A stretch of 64,000 nt of DNA from Streptomyces spinosus (lineage in GTDB: Bacteria > Actinomycetota > Actinomycetes > Streptomycetales > Streptomycetaceae). Under the pieces are notes generated by a model, which was not told the DNA's origin, did no database searches, and worked only from the letters and a program-made list of their open reading frames with translations. Each line of letters opens with the position of its first letter. Position 1 is the stretch's first letter. The stretch covers positions 286,599 to 350,598 of the forward strand of contig NZ_JAINRC010000010.1 of assembly GCF_020400655.1 (NCBI RefSeq), written 5' to 3'. The position numbers and the translations under genes are program-made. Shown piece after piece: positions 47,380-56,283 of the stretch.

Positions 47380-48147
47380 ATGGCCGGCCCAGTCCAGTCG
47401 ATCGAAAGGGCGGCGGCGATCCTGCGCCTGCTCGCCGGTGGCCCCCGCCGACTCGGTCTCGGCGAGGTGGCCGCGTCGCTCGGGCTGGCGAAGGGCACCG
47501 CCCACGGCATCCTGCGCACGCTCCAGCACGTGGACTTCGTGGAGCAGGACGCGACCACCGGGAAGTACCAGCTGGGAGCCGCCCTGCTGCACCTCGGCAC
47601 CAGCTACCTGGACGTCAACGAACTGCGCTCCCGCTCGCTGAACTGGGCCGACGCCCTGGCCGCCCGCAGCGGGGAGGCGGTGCGCCTCGGGACCCCGCTG
47701 GAGGGCAGCGTCCTCATCGTCCACCACGTGTTCCGGCCGGACGACACCTTCCAGACCCTGGACGTGGGCGCGCTGCTGCCCCTGCACGCCTCCTCGCTCG
47801 GCAAGGTCCTGCTGGCCTTCGGGACGGCGACCGTCGAGCCGGTCCGGCCGCCGGGGCTGGAGGCGTACACCCGGCACACGCTGGTCGACCCCGAGCGGCT
47901 CGCCCGGGCGCTCGCCGAGGTCAGGGAGCTCGGTTGGGCCGCCGAGATCCAGGAGATGAGCATGGGTGAGGCGGGGATCTCGGCGCCGATCCGGGGGCAC
48001 GGCGGGCTCGTCGTCGGCGCCATCGGGCTGTCCGGGCCCCTCGAGCGGATCTGTGACGGCCAGGGCCGGCCCCGCCCGCATCTGGTCAGTCTGCTCCGGG
48101 AAGCCGCGCGGGCGGTCTCCAGGGACCTCGGAGCCGCCCGCTGGTAG
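47380..48147 (+). CDS. IclR family regulator, GylR-like, upstream of glpK
   Basis: This is a 255-aa protein. The helix-turn-helix is residues about 5-60 (QSIERAAAILRLLAGGPRRLGLGEVAASLGLAKGTAHGILRTLQHV). The effector domain shows ALLPLHASSLGKVLLAFG and GEAGISAPIRGHGGLVVGAIGLSGPLERI. It resembles GylR, which represses the glycerol operon of Streptomyces and responds to glycerol-3-phosphate. The glycerol kinase gene begins 44 nt downstream on the same strand, supporting that role. The start is predicted to be leaderless. Confidence 0.9.
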   Translation: MAGPVQSIERAAAILRLLAGGPRRLGLGEVAASLGLAKGTAHGILRTLQHVDFVEQDATTGKYQLGAALLHLGTSYLDVNELRSRSLNWADALAARSGEAVRLGTPLEGSVLIVHHVFRPDDTFQTLDVGALLPLHASSLGKVLLAFGTATVEPVRPPGLEAYTRHTLVDPERLARALAEVRELGWAAEIQEMSMGEAGISAPIRGHGGLVVGAIGLSGPLERICDGQGRPRPHLVSLLREAARAVSRDLGAARW

Positions 48148-48191
48148 GCCAGGACAGCCGCCCCTCGATCCGTCGGAAGGCAGACCCGATC

Positions 48192-49706
48192 ATGGCTGAA
48201 CGGTACGTGATGTCCGTCGATCAGGGCACCAACTCGACCCGATGCATCCTGTTCGACCACCGTGGGCGGCTGGTCTCGGTCGCGCAGAAGGAGCACCAGC
48301 AGCACTTCCCGAAGCCCGGATGGGTCGAGCACGACGCCGTCGAGATCTGGCAGAACCTGCGGCGCGTGGTGCCCGAGGCCCTGGCGGACGCCGGTGTGGG
48401 CGAGGGGCAGATCGCGGCGATCGGCCTGGCCAACCAGCGGGAGACGACGGTGCTCTGGGACCGGCGGACCGGCGCGCCGCTCGGCCGGGCGATCGTCTGG
48501 CAGGACACCCGCACGGCGCCGCTCGTCGACGCCCTCGCGGAAGACCCCGGGGAGGGGTTCTTCCTCGAACGGTGCGGCCTGCCGCCGTCGACCTACTTCT
48601 CCGCACTGCGCATCCGGTGGCTGTTCGACCACGTCAAGGGGGTCGAACAGCGCGCCCGGGACGGCGAGGTGCTGTTCGGCACGATGGAGAGCTGGCTGGT
48701 CTGGAACCTCACCGGCGGACCCGACGGCGGTCTGCACATCACGGACGCCACCAACGCCAGCCGCACGATGCTGATGAACATCCGCAAGCTCGCCTGGGAC
48801 GACGAACTGCTGGCCTTCTTCGGGGTGCCCCGCTCGATGCTCCCCGAGATCAGGTCGTCCGCGGAACCGTACGGCGAGGCCCGCTCGCTGCTGCCGGGCG
48901 TCTCCATCACCGCCGCGCTCGGCGACCAGCAGGCCGCCCTGTTCGGCCAGACCTGCTTCTCCCCGGGCGAGGCCAAGTGCACCTACGGAACGGGCAGCTT
49001 CCTGCTGCTCAACACCGGGACCGACCTGGTGCGGTCCCGGCACGGGCTCCTCACGACGGTCGCCTACAAGATCGGGGAGCAGCAGCCGGCCTACGCCCTG
49101 GAAGGGTCGATCGCCGTCACCGGCGCGCTCGTCCAGTGGTTCCGTGACCGCCTGGGGCTGATCAGCAGCGCGCCGGAGATCGAGACCCTCGCCCGGACGG
49201 TCGAGGACAACGGCGGCTGCTACATCGTCCCCGCCTTCTCGGGCCTGTTCGCGCCGCGCTGGCGCAGCGACGCGCGCGGGGTCATCGTCGGGCTCACCTC
49301 GTACATCACCAAGGGGCATCTGGCGCGGGCCGTCCTGGAGGCCACCGGGTGGCAGACCCGGGAGGTCGTCGACGCCATGAACGCCGACTCCTCGGTCGCC
49401 CTGCGGCAGCTGAAGGTGGACGGGGGCATGACCTCGGACAACCTGCTCATGCAGTTCGTGGCCGACGTGCTCGACGTGCCGGTGGTCCGGCCGATGGTCG
49501 CCGAGACGGTCTCCCTCGGCGCCGCCTACGCGGCCGGGCTCGCCGCCGGTTACTGGTCCGACCTCGAGGTGCTGCGCCGCAACTGGCACAAGGCCGGCCA
49601 GTGGCTGCCCGCCATGGACCCCGGGCGGCGGGAGGCGGAGTACGACAACTGGCAGCGGGCCGTCGAACGCTCGCTGGGCTGGGTCGGGCCGCCGCGGTCC
49701 TCCTGA
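48192..49706 (+). CDS. glpK: Glycerol kinase
   Basis: This 504-aa enzyme phosphorylates glycerol to sn-glycerol-3-phosphate with ATP. The FGGY-kinase signatures are clear: the N-terminal MSVDQGTNSTRCILFDHRG, NQRETTVLWDRRTGAPL, WQDTRTAPLVD, the second FGGY block region, and TKGHLARAVLEATGWQTREVVDAM with VDGGMTSDNLLMQFVADVL. GGAAGG lies upstream of ATG 48192. It follows the GylR-like regulator, but unlike the well-known gyl operon it has no glycerol facilitator or glycerol-3-phosphate dehydrogenase next to it. It may be a second glpK copy. Confidence 0.95.
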   Translation: MAERYVMSVDQGTNSTRCILFDHRGRLVSVAQKEHQQHFPKPGWVEHDAVEIWQNLRRVVPEALADAGVGEGQIAAIGLANQRETTVLWDRRTGAPLGRAIVWQDTRTAPLVDALAEDPGEGFFLERCGLPPSTYFSALRIRWLFDHVKGVEQRARDGEVLFGTMESWLVWNLTGGPDGGLHITDATNASRTMLMNIRKLAWDDELLAFFGVPRSMLPEIRSSAEPYGEARSLLPGVSITAALGDQQAALFGQTCFSPGEAKCTYGTGSFLLLNTGTDLVRSRHGLLTTVAYKIGEQQPAYALEGSIAVTGALVQWFRDRLGLISSAPEIETLARTVEDNGGCYIVPAFSGLFAPRWRSDARGVIVGLTSYITKGHLARAVLEATGWQTREVVDAMNADSSVALRQLKVDGGMTSDNLLMQFVADVLDVPVVRPMVAETVSLGAAYAAGLAAGYWSDLEVLRRNWHKAGQWLPAMDPGRREAEYDNWQRAVERSLGWVGPPRSS

Positions 49707-49739
49707 CACCTGGGCGGTGGCCCCGGCCCGCCGCCCGGT

Positions 49740-50405
49740 TCAGCCGCTCGCGGTCCGGCGGACGGTGCCCACGGGGGCCAGCCACAGGCCCACGATCGCG
49801 TCCGCGAGGCCCGTGGCCACCTCGTCCCAGGTGGCGCGCGGGGTCGGGGTGCCCTCCGCCAGGGCCCGCTCCCGCTCGGCGCAGGTGTGCAGGATCAGGA
49901 GCCGGACCATCTGGCCGCGTTCGGCGCGCACCTCGGGCGGCAGTTCCGGCAGGGTGCGGTTCAGGCCCTCGACCGCCTCGCGCAGCGCCGGTGAGGCCAG
50001 GGACTCCTCGACCATGATCTCGTGCAGGGCCGGGTCGGTCATGGCCTGGGCGCAGAAGCGGGCATACCAGGTGGGGCTGCCGAGGCTCGCCAGGTGCCCG
50101 GTCACCGGCCGGATCAGGCAGTCGACCCAGTCGCGTACGTCCGTGGAGTCACCGGCCGCCGCCAGCGCCCGCTCCCGCAGGGTCTCGATGTGCTCGGCGT
50201 GCCGCCGGGCGACCGCGCGGACCAGGTCGGCCTTGGTACCGAAGTGGTAACCGACCGCGGCGTTGTTGCCCTGCCCCGCGGCCTCGCTGACCTGGCGGTT
50301 GGAGACGGCGTACACGCCGTGCTCGGCGAACAGCCGCTCCGCCGCGGTCAGGATCGCCTCCCGGGTCGCGCTCACCTGCTCGGCCCGCGCCGTCCTGCGC
50401 GCCAT
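49740..50405 (-). CDS. TetR family transcriptional regulator
   Basis: This is a 221-aa protein. The DNA-binding domain is residues about 10-58 (TREAILTAAERLFAEHGVYAVSNRQVSEAAGQGNNAAVGYHFGTKADLVRA). The longer C-terminal domain suggests a small-molecule-sensing TetR. ATG 50405 is used; GTG 50414 three codons earlier is possible. It diverges from the MFS transporter gene at 50645. A perfect 20-bp palindrome (50568-50587) lies between them and overlaps a -10-like box of the transporter, so repression of the exporter is likely. Confidence 0.92.
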   Translation of the reverse strand: MARRTARAEQVSATREAILTAAERLFAEHGVYAVSNRQVSEAAGQGNNAAVGYHFGTKADLVRAVARRHAEHIETLRERALAAAGDSTDVRDWVDCLIRPVTGHLASLGSPTWYARFCAQAMTDPALHEIMVEESLASPALREAVEGLNRTLPELPPEVRAERGQMVRLLILHTCAERERALAEGTPTPRATWDEVATGLADAIVGLWLAPVGTVRRTASG

Positions 50406-50562
50406 GCTCACCACCGCTCCGGGACTGCCGACCGCCCTGGGCCGGCCCGTCCCGCGCTCCGTCCCAGGTCCTCAACCGGGGCGGCGAGGTCCAGCCAGGG
50501 CAGCCTACGGTCCCGCCCGCGCCGGCGGGGACAGGCCCCCGCGTGCCACCGTCCCGTACCGC

Positions 50563-50587
50563 TACAGTAAGTCAAGCAGTTGACTTA
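50563..50587 (+). promoter_or_regulatory. MFS promoter -10 and TetR operator
   Basis: TAAGTCAAGCAGTTGACTTA (50568-50587) is a perfect hyphenated palindrome with 8-bp arms around GCAG. TACAGT (50563-50568) immediately before it is a likely -10 of the transporter promoter, so the operator covers the transcription start. It lies between divergent tetR and MFS genes. Confidence 0.7.
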
Positions 50588-50644
50588 AAAGTCGCCGGTC
50601 ACCCGCCGGCTCCCGTGCCCTCCCCAGTCCCGGAAGGTTCTCCC

Positions 50645-52114
50645 ATGTCCGACGCCCCCGCCCGGCCCGCCGAGGCCGGCCGCTCCGCTCCGGCCCGGCC
50701 GGGCGCCGTGGTCGCGGTGCTGGCCCTGGCCGGCATCACCGTGTCGCTGATGCAGACCCTGGTGATCCCGATCGTCCCGGAGCTGCCCGGCTATCTGCAC
50801 GCCTCGGCGTCCGACGCCGCCTGGGCGGTCACGGCCACGCTGCTGGCCGCCGCCGTCGCCACCCCGGTGGCCGGCCGGCTCGGCGACATGTTCGGCAAGC
50901 GGCGCCTGCTGGTGGTCAGCCTCGTGCTGCTGGTGGCCGGCTCGGTGGTGTGCGCGCTCAGCGACGCGCTCGTCCCGATGATCGTCGGCCGTACGCTCCA
51001 GGGGCTCGCCGCCGCCGTGGTCCCGCTGGGCATCAGCATCATGCGCGACGAGCTGCCGCCGGAGAAGCTGGCCGGCTCGACCGCGCTGATGAGCGCCTCG
51101 CTGGGTGTCGGCGGCGCGCTCGGGCTGCCCGCCGCGGCCTTCATCGCCGACCACTTCGACTGGCACGTGCTGTTCTGGACCTCCGGGAGCCTCGGCGTCG
51201 TCGCGTTCGTGTGCGTGCTGAGCCTGGTGCCGGAGTCCAGCGTGCGCACGGGCGGGCGCTTCGACGTGGCCGGCGCGCTGGGCATGGCCGTCGGCCTGGT
51301 CTCGCTGCTGCTGGCCGTCTCCAAGGGCGCCGACTGGGGCTGGACCAGCGGCACCACCCTGGGTCTGTTCGCGCTCGCCGTCGTCGTCCTGCTGGGCTGG
51401 GGCGTGTTCGAGCTGCGCACCGCGCAGCCGCTGGTGGACCTGCGCACCACCGCCCGCCGTCAGGTGCTGTTCACCAATCTGGCCTCCATCGCGTTCGGCT
51501 TCTCGATGTTCGCGATGTCCCTGGTGTTGCCACAGCTCCTCCAGCTGCCGGCCCGGACCGGGTACGGCCTCGGCAGGTCGATGCTCACCGTCGGCCTGGT
51601 GATGGCGCCGCAGGGCCTGGTGATGATGGCCATGGCACCGGTCTCCGCCATGATCACCAAGTCCCGGGGCCCGAAGATCACGCTCATGACCGGAGCGGTC
51701 ATCGTCGCCGCCGGGTACGCGCTGAACATCGTGCTGATGAGCGAGGTCTGGCACCTGGTCCTGGTCTCCTGCGTCATCGGCGCGGGCGTCGGCTTCGCCT
51801 ACGGCGCCATGCCCGCACTGATCATGAGCGCGGTACCGCCGTCGGAGACCGCCGCCGCAAACAGCCTCAACACGCTGATGCGGTCCATCGGCACGTCGGT
51901 GGCCAGCGCGGTCGCGGGCGTGATCCTCGCCCAGCTGACGATCAGCCTCGGCGGCCACGCGCTGCCGTCCGAGAACGGCTTCAAGGCGGTCATGGCACTC
52001 GGCGCGGGCGCGGCGGCCCTCGCCTTCGTCCTCGCCTCCTTCCTCCCCCGCCACCGCCCCGGCACCCCGGGTGCGACCCCGGTCCCGGAACCGGCGACCG
52101 AACGGGTGACCTGA
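50645..52114 (+). CDS. MFS transporter (drug:proton antiporter type)
   Basis: This is a 489-aa integral membrane protein. ATG 50645 has GGAAGG upstream. Motifs: MQTLVIPIVPELPGYLHASASDAAWAVTATLLAAAVATPVAGRLGDMFGKRRLLVV (motif A region), GRTLQGLAAAVVPLGISIMRDELPPEKLAGSTALMSASLGVGGALGLPAAAFIAD (motif C) and about 14 helices of the DHA2 type. It should export toxic or signalling compounds. Control by the divergent TetR protein through the 50568-50587 palindrome is likely. Substrate unknown. Confidence 0.93.
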   Translation: MSDAPARPAEAGRSAPARPGAVVAVLALAGITVSLMQTLVIPIVPELPGYLHASASDAAWAVTATLLAAAVATPVAGRLGDMFGKRRLLVVSLVLLVAGSVVCALSDALVPMIVGRTLQGLAAAVVPLGISIMRDELPPEKLAGSTALMSASLGVGGALGLPAAAFIADHFDWHVLFWTSGSLGVVAFVCVLSLVPESSVRTGGRFDVAGALGMAVGLVSLLLAVSKGADWGWTSGTTLGLFALAVVVLLGWGVFELRTAQPLVDLRTTARRQVLFTNLASIAFGFSMFAMSLVLPQLLQLPARTGYGLGRSMLTVGLVMAPQGLVMMAMAPVSAMITKSRGPKITLMTGAVIVAAGYALNIVLMSEVWHLVLVSCVIGAGVGFAYGAMPALIMSAVPPSETAAANSLNTLMRSIGTSVASAVAGVILAQLTISLGGHALPSENGFKAVMALGAGAAALAFVLASFLPRHRPGTPGATPVPEPATERVT

Positions 52115-52708
52115 ACGGACACGCTCGTGCGGGCCCGTCGGGCGCGCCGGGTGCCGTGCACCGGCGAGGGGGTCGGCGGAAGCCGGCCGGAGTAACCCCG
52201 CCGCCGGAACAGGTCGGCTGGGCGGGGCTCGTCGTCCCGTGCGGTCGCCCCCGTCCGGGACGGCCCCGGCGGCTCCTCCCGGCGGGTCGGCCGGCCCGGT
52301 GCCGTACCGGCCCACCCGTCCCACGGGCCCGTGTCATCCGGGCCCGGCACGGCACACCGGCTCGACCCGGCCGCGGGCGGCGGACCGCGGCCGGTCGCCT
52401 GACGGCCCGGCGGCGCCGGTCAGCCGCCGGTCGCCCGGCCGAGCGGCACGGCCCGCCGGCCCGCCTCGCCGAGCCGGCCCGCCCTCGCCGCCAGACCCTC
52501 CGCGGACCGGCCCGGCGTCCACGCGCCGGGCGGCACCGGCAGCCGGCACCACGCCCGCCCGGCACCCCGTAACCGCCCCCGCCCGGCCGGCACCGGGCCC
52601 CGCACAACGCGTCCGGCCGCCACGCCCCCGCCCCGCACCGGGCCCCACCCGGCCACCGCGCCTCGTGACGGCGCGGGACCGTTCAGGGGAACCCGGCGGG
52701 AAAGGTGC
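52115..52708. other. Gene-free region between MFS and DNA ligase genes
   Basis: This 594-nt GC-rich stretch contains long open frames in several phases, but they encode only low-complexity Pro/Arg/Gly/Ala sequence without ribosome sites. No repeat or promoter is convincing except the AAAGG site for the ligase gene at its right end. Confidence 0.55.
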
Positions 52709-53731
52709 GTGACCGGACCGGAGGTGGTCGAGATCTCTGCCGTGACCGCCGTGACCCTGCCGCTGATTCCGCCCATGCTCGCGACGCCCGGCAGCCTGCC
52801 GCCCGCCGCGCAGGACGCGCGGTGGGCGTACGAGACCAAGCAGGACGGCCAGCGGGTGATGGCGTACCTGCCCGGCGACGGCAGTGTGCTGCTGCGCGCC
52901 CGCTCGGGCGAGGACATCACCGGCGCCTACCCCGAGCTCCGGCCGCTCGGCGGGGCGCTGGGCACCGTCCCCGCCGTGCTGGACGGCGAGGTGCTGGCCC
53001 TGGACGAGCGGGGCCGCGCCGACTTCCAGCTGCTGCAGAGCCGGATGGGCCTCGCGCACGCCCCCGCGCGGGCGGCGCGCCGGGCCGCCCAGGTCCCGGT
53101 GCACCTGGTGCTGTTCGACGTGCCCTATCTGGAGGAGCCCCTGGTACGGCTGCCGTACCGCCGGCGGCGGGCGCGGCTGGAGGAGCTGGGGCTCGCGGGG
53201 CCGTACTGGTCGACACCCGGGGCGGTGACCGGGCACGGCGCCGAGGCACTGGCGGCGACCCGGGAACACGGCCTGGAGGGCCTGGTGTGCAAGCGGCTGG
53301 ACTCGGTGTACGAGCCCGGTGTGCGCTCCCGCGCCTGGATCAAGATCCGGAACATGCGGGCCGAGGACGTGATCGTCGGCGGCTGGCTGCCCGGAAAGGG
53401 CCGGCTGACCGGACTGCCCGGAGCGGTGCTGGCCGGCCAGCGCGACCCGGCGGGCCGGCTGCGGTACGTCGGCGGGGTGGGCACCGGCTGGAGCGGGGCC
53501 GAGCGCGCCCGGCTGGCGGACCTGCTGCGGGACACGGCGAGCGACCGGTGCCCCTTCGACCCCGTGCCGCGTGTCCCCGGCGCCCGCTGGGTGCTGCCCC
53601 GGCTGGTGGGCGAGGTCAGCTACAGCAACCGCACCCGGCACGGGATGCTGCGCCAGCCCTCCTGGCTGCGGCTGCGCCCGGATCTCACCCCGGAGGAGTC
53701 GGCGGCGGACCTGCCCGGGGAGCCCGGCTGA
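52709..53731 (+). CDS. ATP-dependent DNA ligase, LigD ligase-domain type
   Basis: This is a 340-aa protein. GTG 52709 follows AAAGG; a GTG at 52742 is possible. The nucleotidyltransferase motif I is ETKQDGQR with Lys44 as the AMP acceptor; RARSGEDITGAYPEL and VPAVLDGEVLALDERGR are motifs Ia/III, and GLEGLVCKRLDSVYEPG is motif IV. The OB-fold follows with WIKIRNMRAEDVIVGGWLPG and YVGGVGTGWSGAERARL. It matches the ligase domain of LigD, which seals breaks in non-homologous end joining. The polymerase and phosphoesterase parts are not fused; a separate phosphoesterase gene is at 40161. No ku gene is in the window. Confidence 0.93.
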   Translation: MTGPEVVEISAVTAVTLPLIPPMLATPGSLPPAAQDARWAYETKQDGQRVMAYLPGDGSVLLRARSGEDITGAYPELRPLGGALGTVPAVLDGEVLALDERGRADFQLLQSRMGLAHAPARAARRAAQVPVHLVLFDVPYLEEPLVRLPYRRRRARLEELGLAGPYWSTPGAVTGHGAEALAATREHGLEGLVCKRLDSVYEPGVRSRAWIKIRNMRAEDVIVGGWLPGKGRLTGLPGAVLAGQRDPAGRLRYVGGVGTGWSGAERARLADLLRDTASDRCPFDPVPRVPGARWVLPRLVGEVSYSNRTRHGMLRQPSWLRLRPDLTPEESAADLPGEPG

Positions 53732-53743
53732 GGCCGGTGGGTC

Positions 53744-53749
53744 TATCGT
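53744..53749 (+). promoter_or_regulatory. Probable -10 box of a leaderless hemC transcript
   Basis: TATCGT is followed by 7 nt and then ATG 53757, with no ribosome site. It lies 13 nt after the ligase stop codon, so hemC may have its own promoter. Confidence 0.5.
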
Positions 53750-53756
53750 GTCCCGC

Positions 53757-54692
53757 ATGCCGGTTCCCGAACTGATCCGAATCGTCTCCCGCGACTCGCC
53801 CATGGCCCTGGCCCAAGTCGACCGGGTCCGCGCCGGGTTGGCGGCGCTGCACCCGGGCGTGCGCACCACGGTCGTACCGGTGAAGACCACCGGCGACAAG
53901 TGGCTCGGCGATCTCTCCCAGGTCGAGGGCAAGGGCGCGTTCACCAAGGAGGTGGACGCCGCCCTGCTGGCCGGGGAGGCGGATCTCGCCGTGCACTGCG
54001 TCAAGGACGTGCCCGCCGACCGGCCGCTGCCGGCCGGGACGGTGTTCGCCGCGTTCCTGAAGCGGGACGACATCCGGGACGCGCTGGTGCACCCGGACGG
54101 CCTCACCCTGGACGAGCTTCCGGCCGGCACCCGGATCGGCACCTCCGCGGTGCGCCGCATCGCCCAACTGGCCGCCACCCATCCGCACCTGGAGTGCGTG
54201 CCCTTCCGGGGCAACGCCAACCGCAGGCTGGAGAAGCTGGCCGCCGGCGAGGCGGACGCGCTGCTGCTGGCGGTGTCCGGCCTGGAGCGCATCGGCCGGA
54301 CGGACGTGATCAGCGAGGTGCTCTCCCCGGAGGCGATGATGCCGCCGATCGGCGCGGGCATCCTCGCGTTGCAGTGCCGGGAGGACGACACCGAGCTGAT
54401 CGACGCGGTCAGCGGGCTCAGCGACCCGGACACCCACCGGGAGGCGACGGCGGAGCGGATGTTCCTGCACGTGCTGCAGGGACACTGCAACAGCCCCATC
54501 GCCGGCTACGCGCGAGTGGACCGCAGCGGCGAACTCTCCCTGCGGGCCTGTGTCTTCACGCCGGACGGCAAGACCCGGCTGAACGCCCACGAGTGGGCGG
54601 GCCGGCTGGATCCGGCCACGCTCGGCACCTCGGTCGCGGTGGCGCTGCTGCGGCAGGGCGCGCGCGAGATCATCGACGGCATTCCGCACTGA
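53757..54692 (+). CDS. hemC: Hydroxymethylbilane synthase (porphobilinogen deaminase)
   Basis: This 311-aa enzyme joins four porphobilinogen molecules to hydroxymethylbilane on the path to haem, cobalamin and sirohaem. The catalytic Asp84 is in HCVKDVPAD, and the cofactor-attachment Cys244 is in LQGHCNSPIAGYA. The Arg-rich substrate site is seen in GTSAVRRIAQLA and PFRGNANRRLEKL. The family pattern is IGAGILALQCRED here rather than GQGALGIE, and EGGCQ is replaced by QGHCN, so it is a divergent copy. It is not in a hem cluster (no hemA, hemB or hemD nearby). It may be a second hemC used under special conditions. The likely leaderless start is noted separately. Confidence 0.9.
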   Translation: MPVPELIRIVSRDSPMALAQVDRVRAGLAALHPGVRTTVVPVKTTGDKWLGDLSQVEGKGAFTKEVDAALLAGEADLAVHCVKDVPADRPLPAGTVFAAFLKRDDIRDALVHPDGLTLDELPAGTRIGTSAVRRIAQLAATHPHLECVPFRGNANRRLEKLAAGEADALLLAVSGLERIGRTDVISEVLSPEAMMPPIGAGILALQCREDDTELIDAVSGLSDPDTHREATAERMFLHVLQGHCNSPIAGYARVDRSGELSLRACVFTPDGKTRLNAHEWAGRLDPATLGTSVAVALLRQGAREIIDGIPH

Positions 54693-54722
54693 GCGTCGTA
54701 CGGCACCCCGTGCGGGCGCCCG

Positions 54723-55247
54723 TCAGGCGGAACCGGGCTCGCTCTGGTCCTTCAGGAACGCGCTGACCTGGTGGGCCAGGCTGCCCTGGCCGGTGCCGGC
54801 GGGCGCGGCGGGCGCGGCCGGTTCCACGATGCCGATGCCGCCCGCCCACAGCCGGCGCTCGGTCCACTCGTCCTCCACCCGCAGCTGGACCTGTACGTCC
54901 ACGTGGGTGAGGGCGGCCTCGGGTGCGGCGGCGTAGACGACGGCGGTGGCCCGGCGCAGCGGGTAGACGTCGAAGCCCTCGATGAACTGGGAGTTGCGCC
55001 AGTCGATGAAGGCACCCTCGCCGTCCGGGCCGACGCGGACGTCGATCTGACCGTCCTCCAGATGGATGCCGTAGTGCCGTGCGCCGCGGTTCTCCACGGT
55101 CACCCGGACGCTGAAGTACGTCAGCCCGGCGGCGGCGTCATCCCGTCCGCGCGGCGGCTCGGCCGGCTCCAGACGGTGGACGCGGACCCGCAGACCGGCA
55201 TGCTCGTCGTACTCGTGCCAGTCCCCGACCACGTTCGGCTCGTACAC
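54723..55247 (-). CDS. Hypothetical beta-rich protein
   Basis: This is a 174-aa protein, soluble, without signal peptide. GTG 55247 has GAGAGGGG upstream. The core has alternating strands (LTYFSVRVTVENRGARHYGIHLED, QIDVRVGPDGEGAFIDWRNSQFIEGFDVYPLRRAT, THVDVQVQLRVEDEW), recalling a DUF4352/immunoglobulin-like fold that shields a surface. The last 40 residues are Ala/Pro-rich with a short terminal helix. I do not recognise a named family with confidence. It is convergent with hemC and stands alone. Confidence 0.7.
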   Translation of the reverse strand: MYEPNVVGDWHEYDEHAGLRVRVHRLEPAEPPRGRDDAAAGLTYFSVRVTVENRGARHYGIHLEDGQIDVRVGPDGEGAFIDWRNSQFIEGFDVYPLRRATAVVYAAAPEAALTHVDVQVQLRVEDEWTERRLWAGGIGIVEPAAPAAPAGTGQGSLAHQVSAFLKDQSEPGSA

Positions 55248-55437
55248 AGTGCCCCTCTCGACCTTCGAGAGCTGCTGTCTATCTGTGCGCTCAGCGCACT
55301 GTCAAATATGCGGAATGCGGCGTGGCCAGGGGATTCACCCGCTTTGATCGGCGATCAAGCGCTGCGCAGGAAGAATCCGGGTCCGGCCCCTCGCGGCCGG
55401 GTACGCGCGCGTGCCGCACATCACGTCCGCTGCAAGA

Positions 55438-56283
55438 TCAGCGGGCCAGCCGGCCGAGCAGCGCGGAGGCCGCGGTGATGCCCGCCGCCGCGGCCACCGC
55501 CAGCACCCCGAAGTCGGCGGCGAGATGCGCGGGCGTGCCGAGCAGCAGGCCCCGCAGGGCGTCCACTTGATAGCTCAGCGGGTTGACCTTGCTGACGGCC
55601 TGGAGCCAGCCCGGCATCACCGACACGGGATACAGGGCGTTGGAGCCGAAGAACAGCGGCATGGTGATCGCCTGTCCGAAGCCCATCAGCCGGTCGCGGC
55701 TGAGCACGATCCCCGCGATGGTCATCGACAGGCAGGAGAAGAACACCGAGGCGAGGACCACCGCGAGGGCGACGCCGAGCAGCCGGAGCGGGTTCCAGGT
55801 GAGGGCGACGCCGAGCAGTGCGGCGATCACGATCACGACGACCGCCTGGACCAGGGACTTCACCCCGGCCGCGAAGGCCTTTCCGGTGATCAGGGCCGAG
55901 CGCGGGGTGGGGGTGACGAGCAGCTTGTTCAGGATGCCCGCGTCCCGCTCCCAGATGATCTGGATGCCGTAGAAGATCGCGATGAACATCGCCGACTGGG
56001 CGATGATGCCGGGCGCCAGATAGTCGATGTACGGGACCCCGCCGGTGGGTATCGCCCGGATCCGGGTGAAGGTCTGGCCGAAGATCAGCAGCCACAGGGC
56101 GGGCTGGACCGCGCGGGTGTACAGCTCGGTCCGGTCGTGGCGCAGCTTCTGGAGCTCGACGGCGCACATGGCGGCCACCCGCGCGGGCAGGACGCGCCAG
56201 CCCGCGCGCGGCACGGGCGGGGTGAGCAGCAGGGCGGTGCCGTCAGCCGACGCGGTGCGCGGTGCGGCGGGTGCTTCGGACAT
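55438..56283 (-). CDS. ABC-2 type exporter permease
   Basis: This 281-aa membrane protein has six predicted helices. ATG 56283 follows AGGAGG. Typical DrrB-like segments are MCAVELQKLRHDRTELYTRAVQPALWLLIFGQTF, YIDYLAPGIIAQSAMFIAIFYG, ERDAGILNKLLVTPTPRSALITGKAFAAGVKSLVQA and FFGSNALYPVSVMPGWLQAVSKVNPLSYQVDALR. With the adjacent ATPase it forms an exporter of the daunorubicin-resistance type. Its start overlaps the end of the ATPase gene by 41 bp, so the two are coupled. Confidence 0.92.
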   Translation of the reverse strand: MSEAPAAPRTASADGTALLLTPPVPRAGWRVLPARVAAMCAVELQKLRHDRTELYTRAVQPALWLLIFGQTFTRIRAIPTGGVPYIDYLAPGIIAQSAMFIAIFYGIQIIWERDAGILNKLLVTPTPRSALITGKAFAAGVKSLVQAVVVIVIAALLGVALTWNPLRLLGVALAVVLASVFFSCLSMTIAGIVLSRDRLMGFGQAITMPLFFGSNALYPVSVMPGWLQAVSKVNPLSYQVDALRGLLLGTPAHLAADFGVLAVAAAAGITAASALLGRLAR

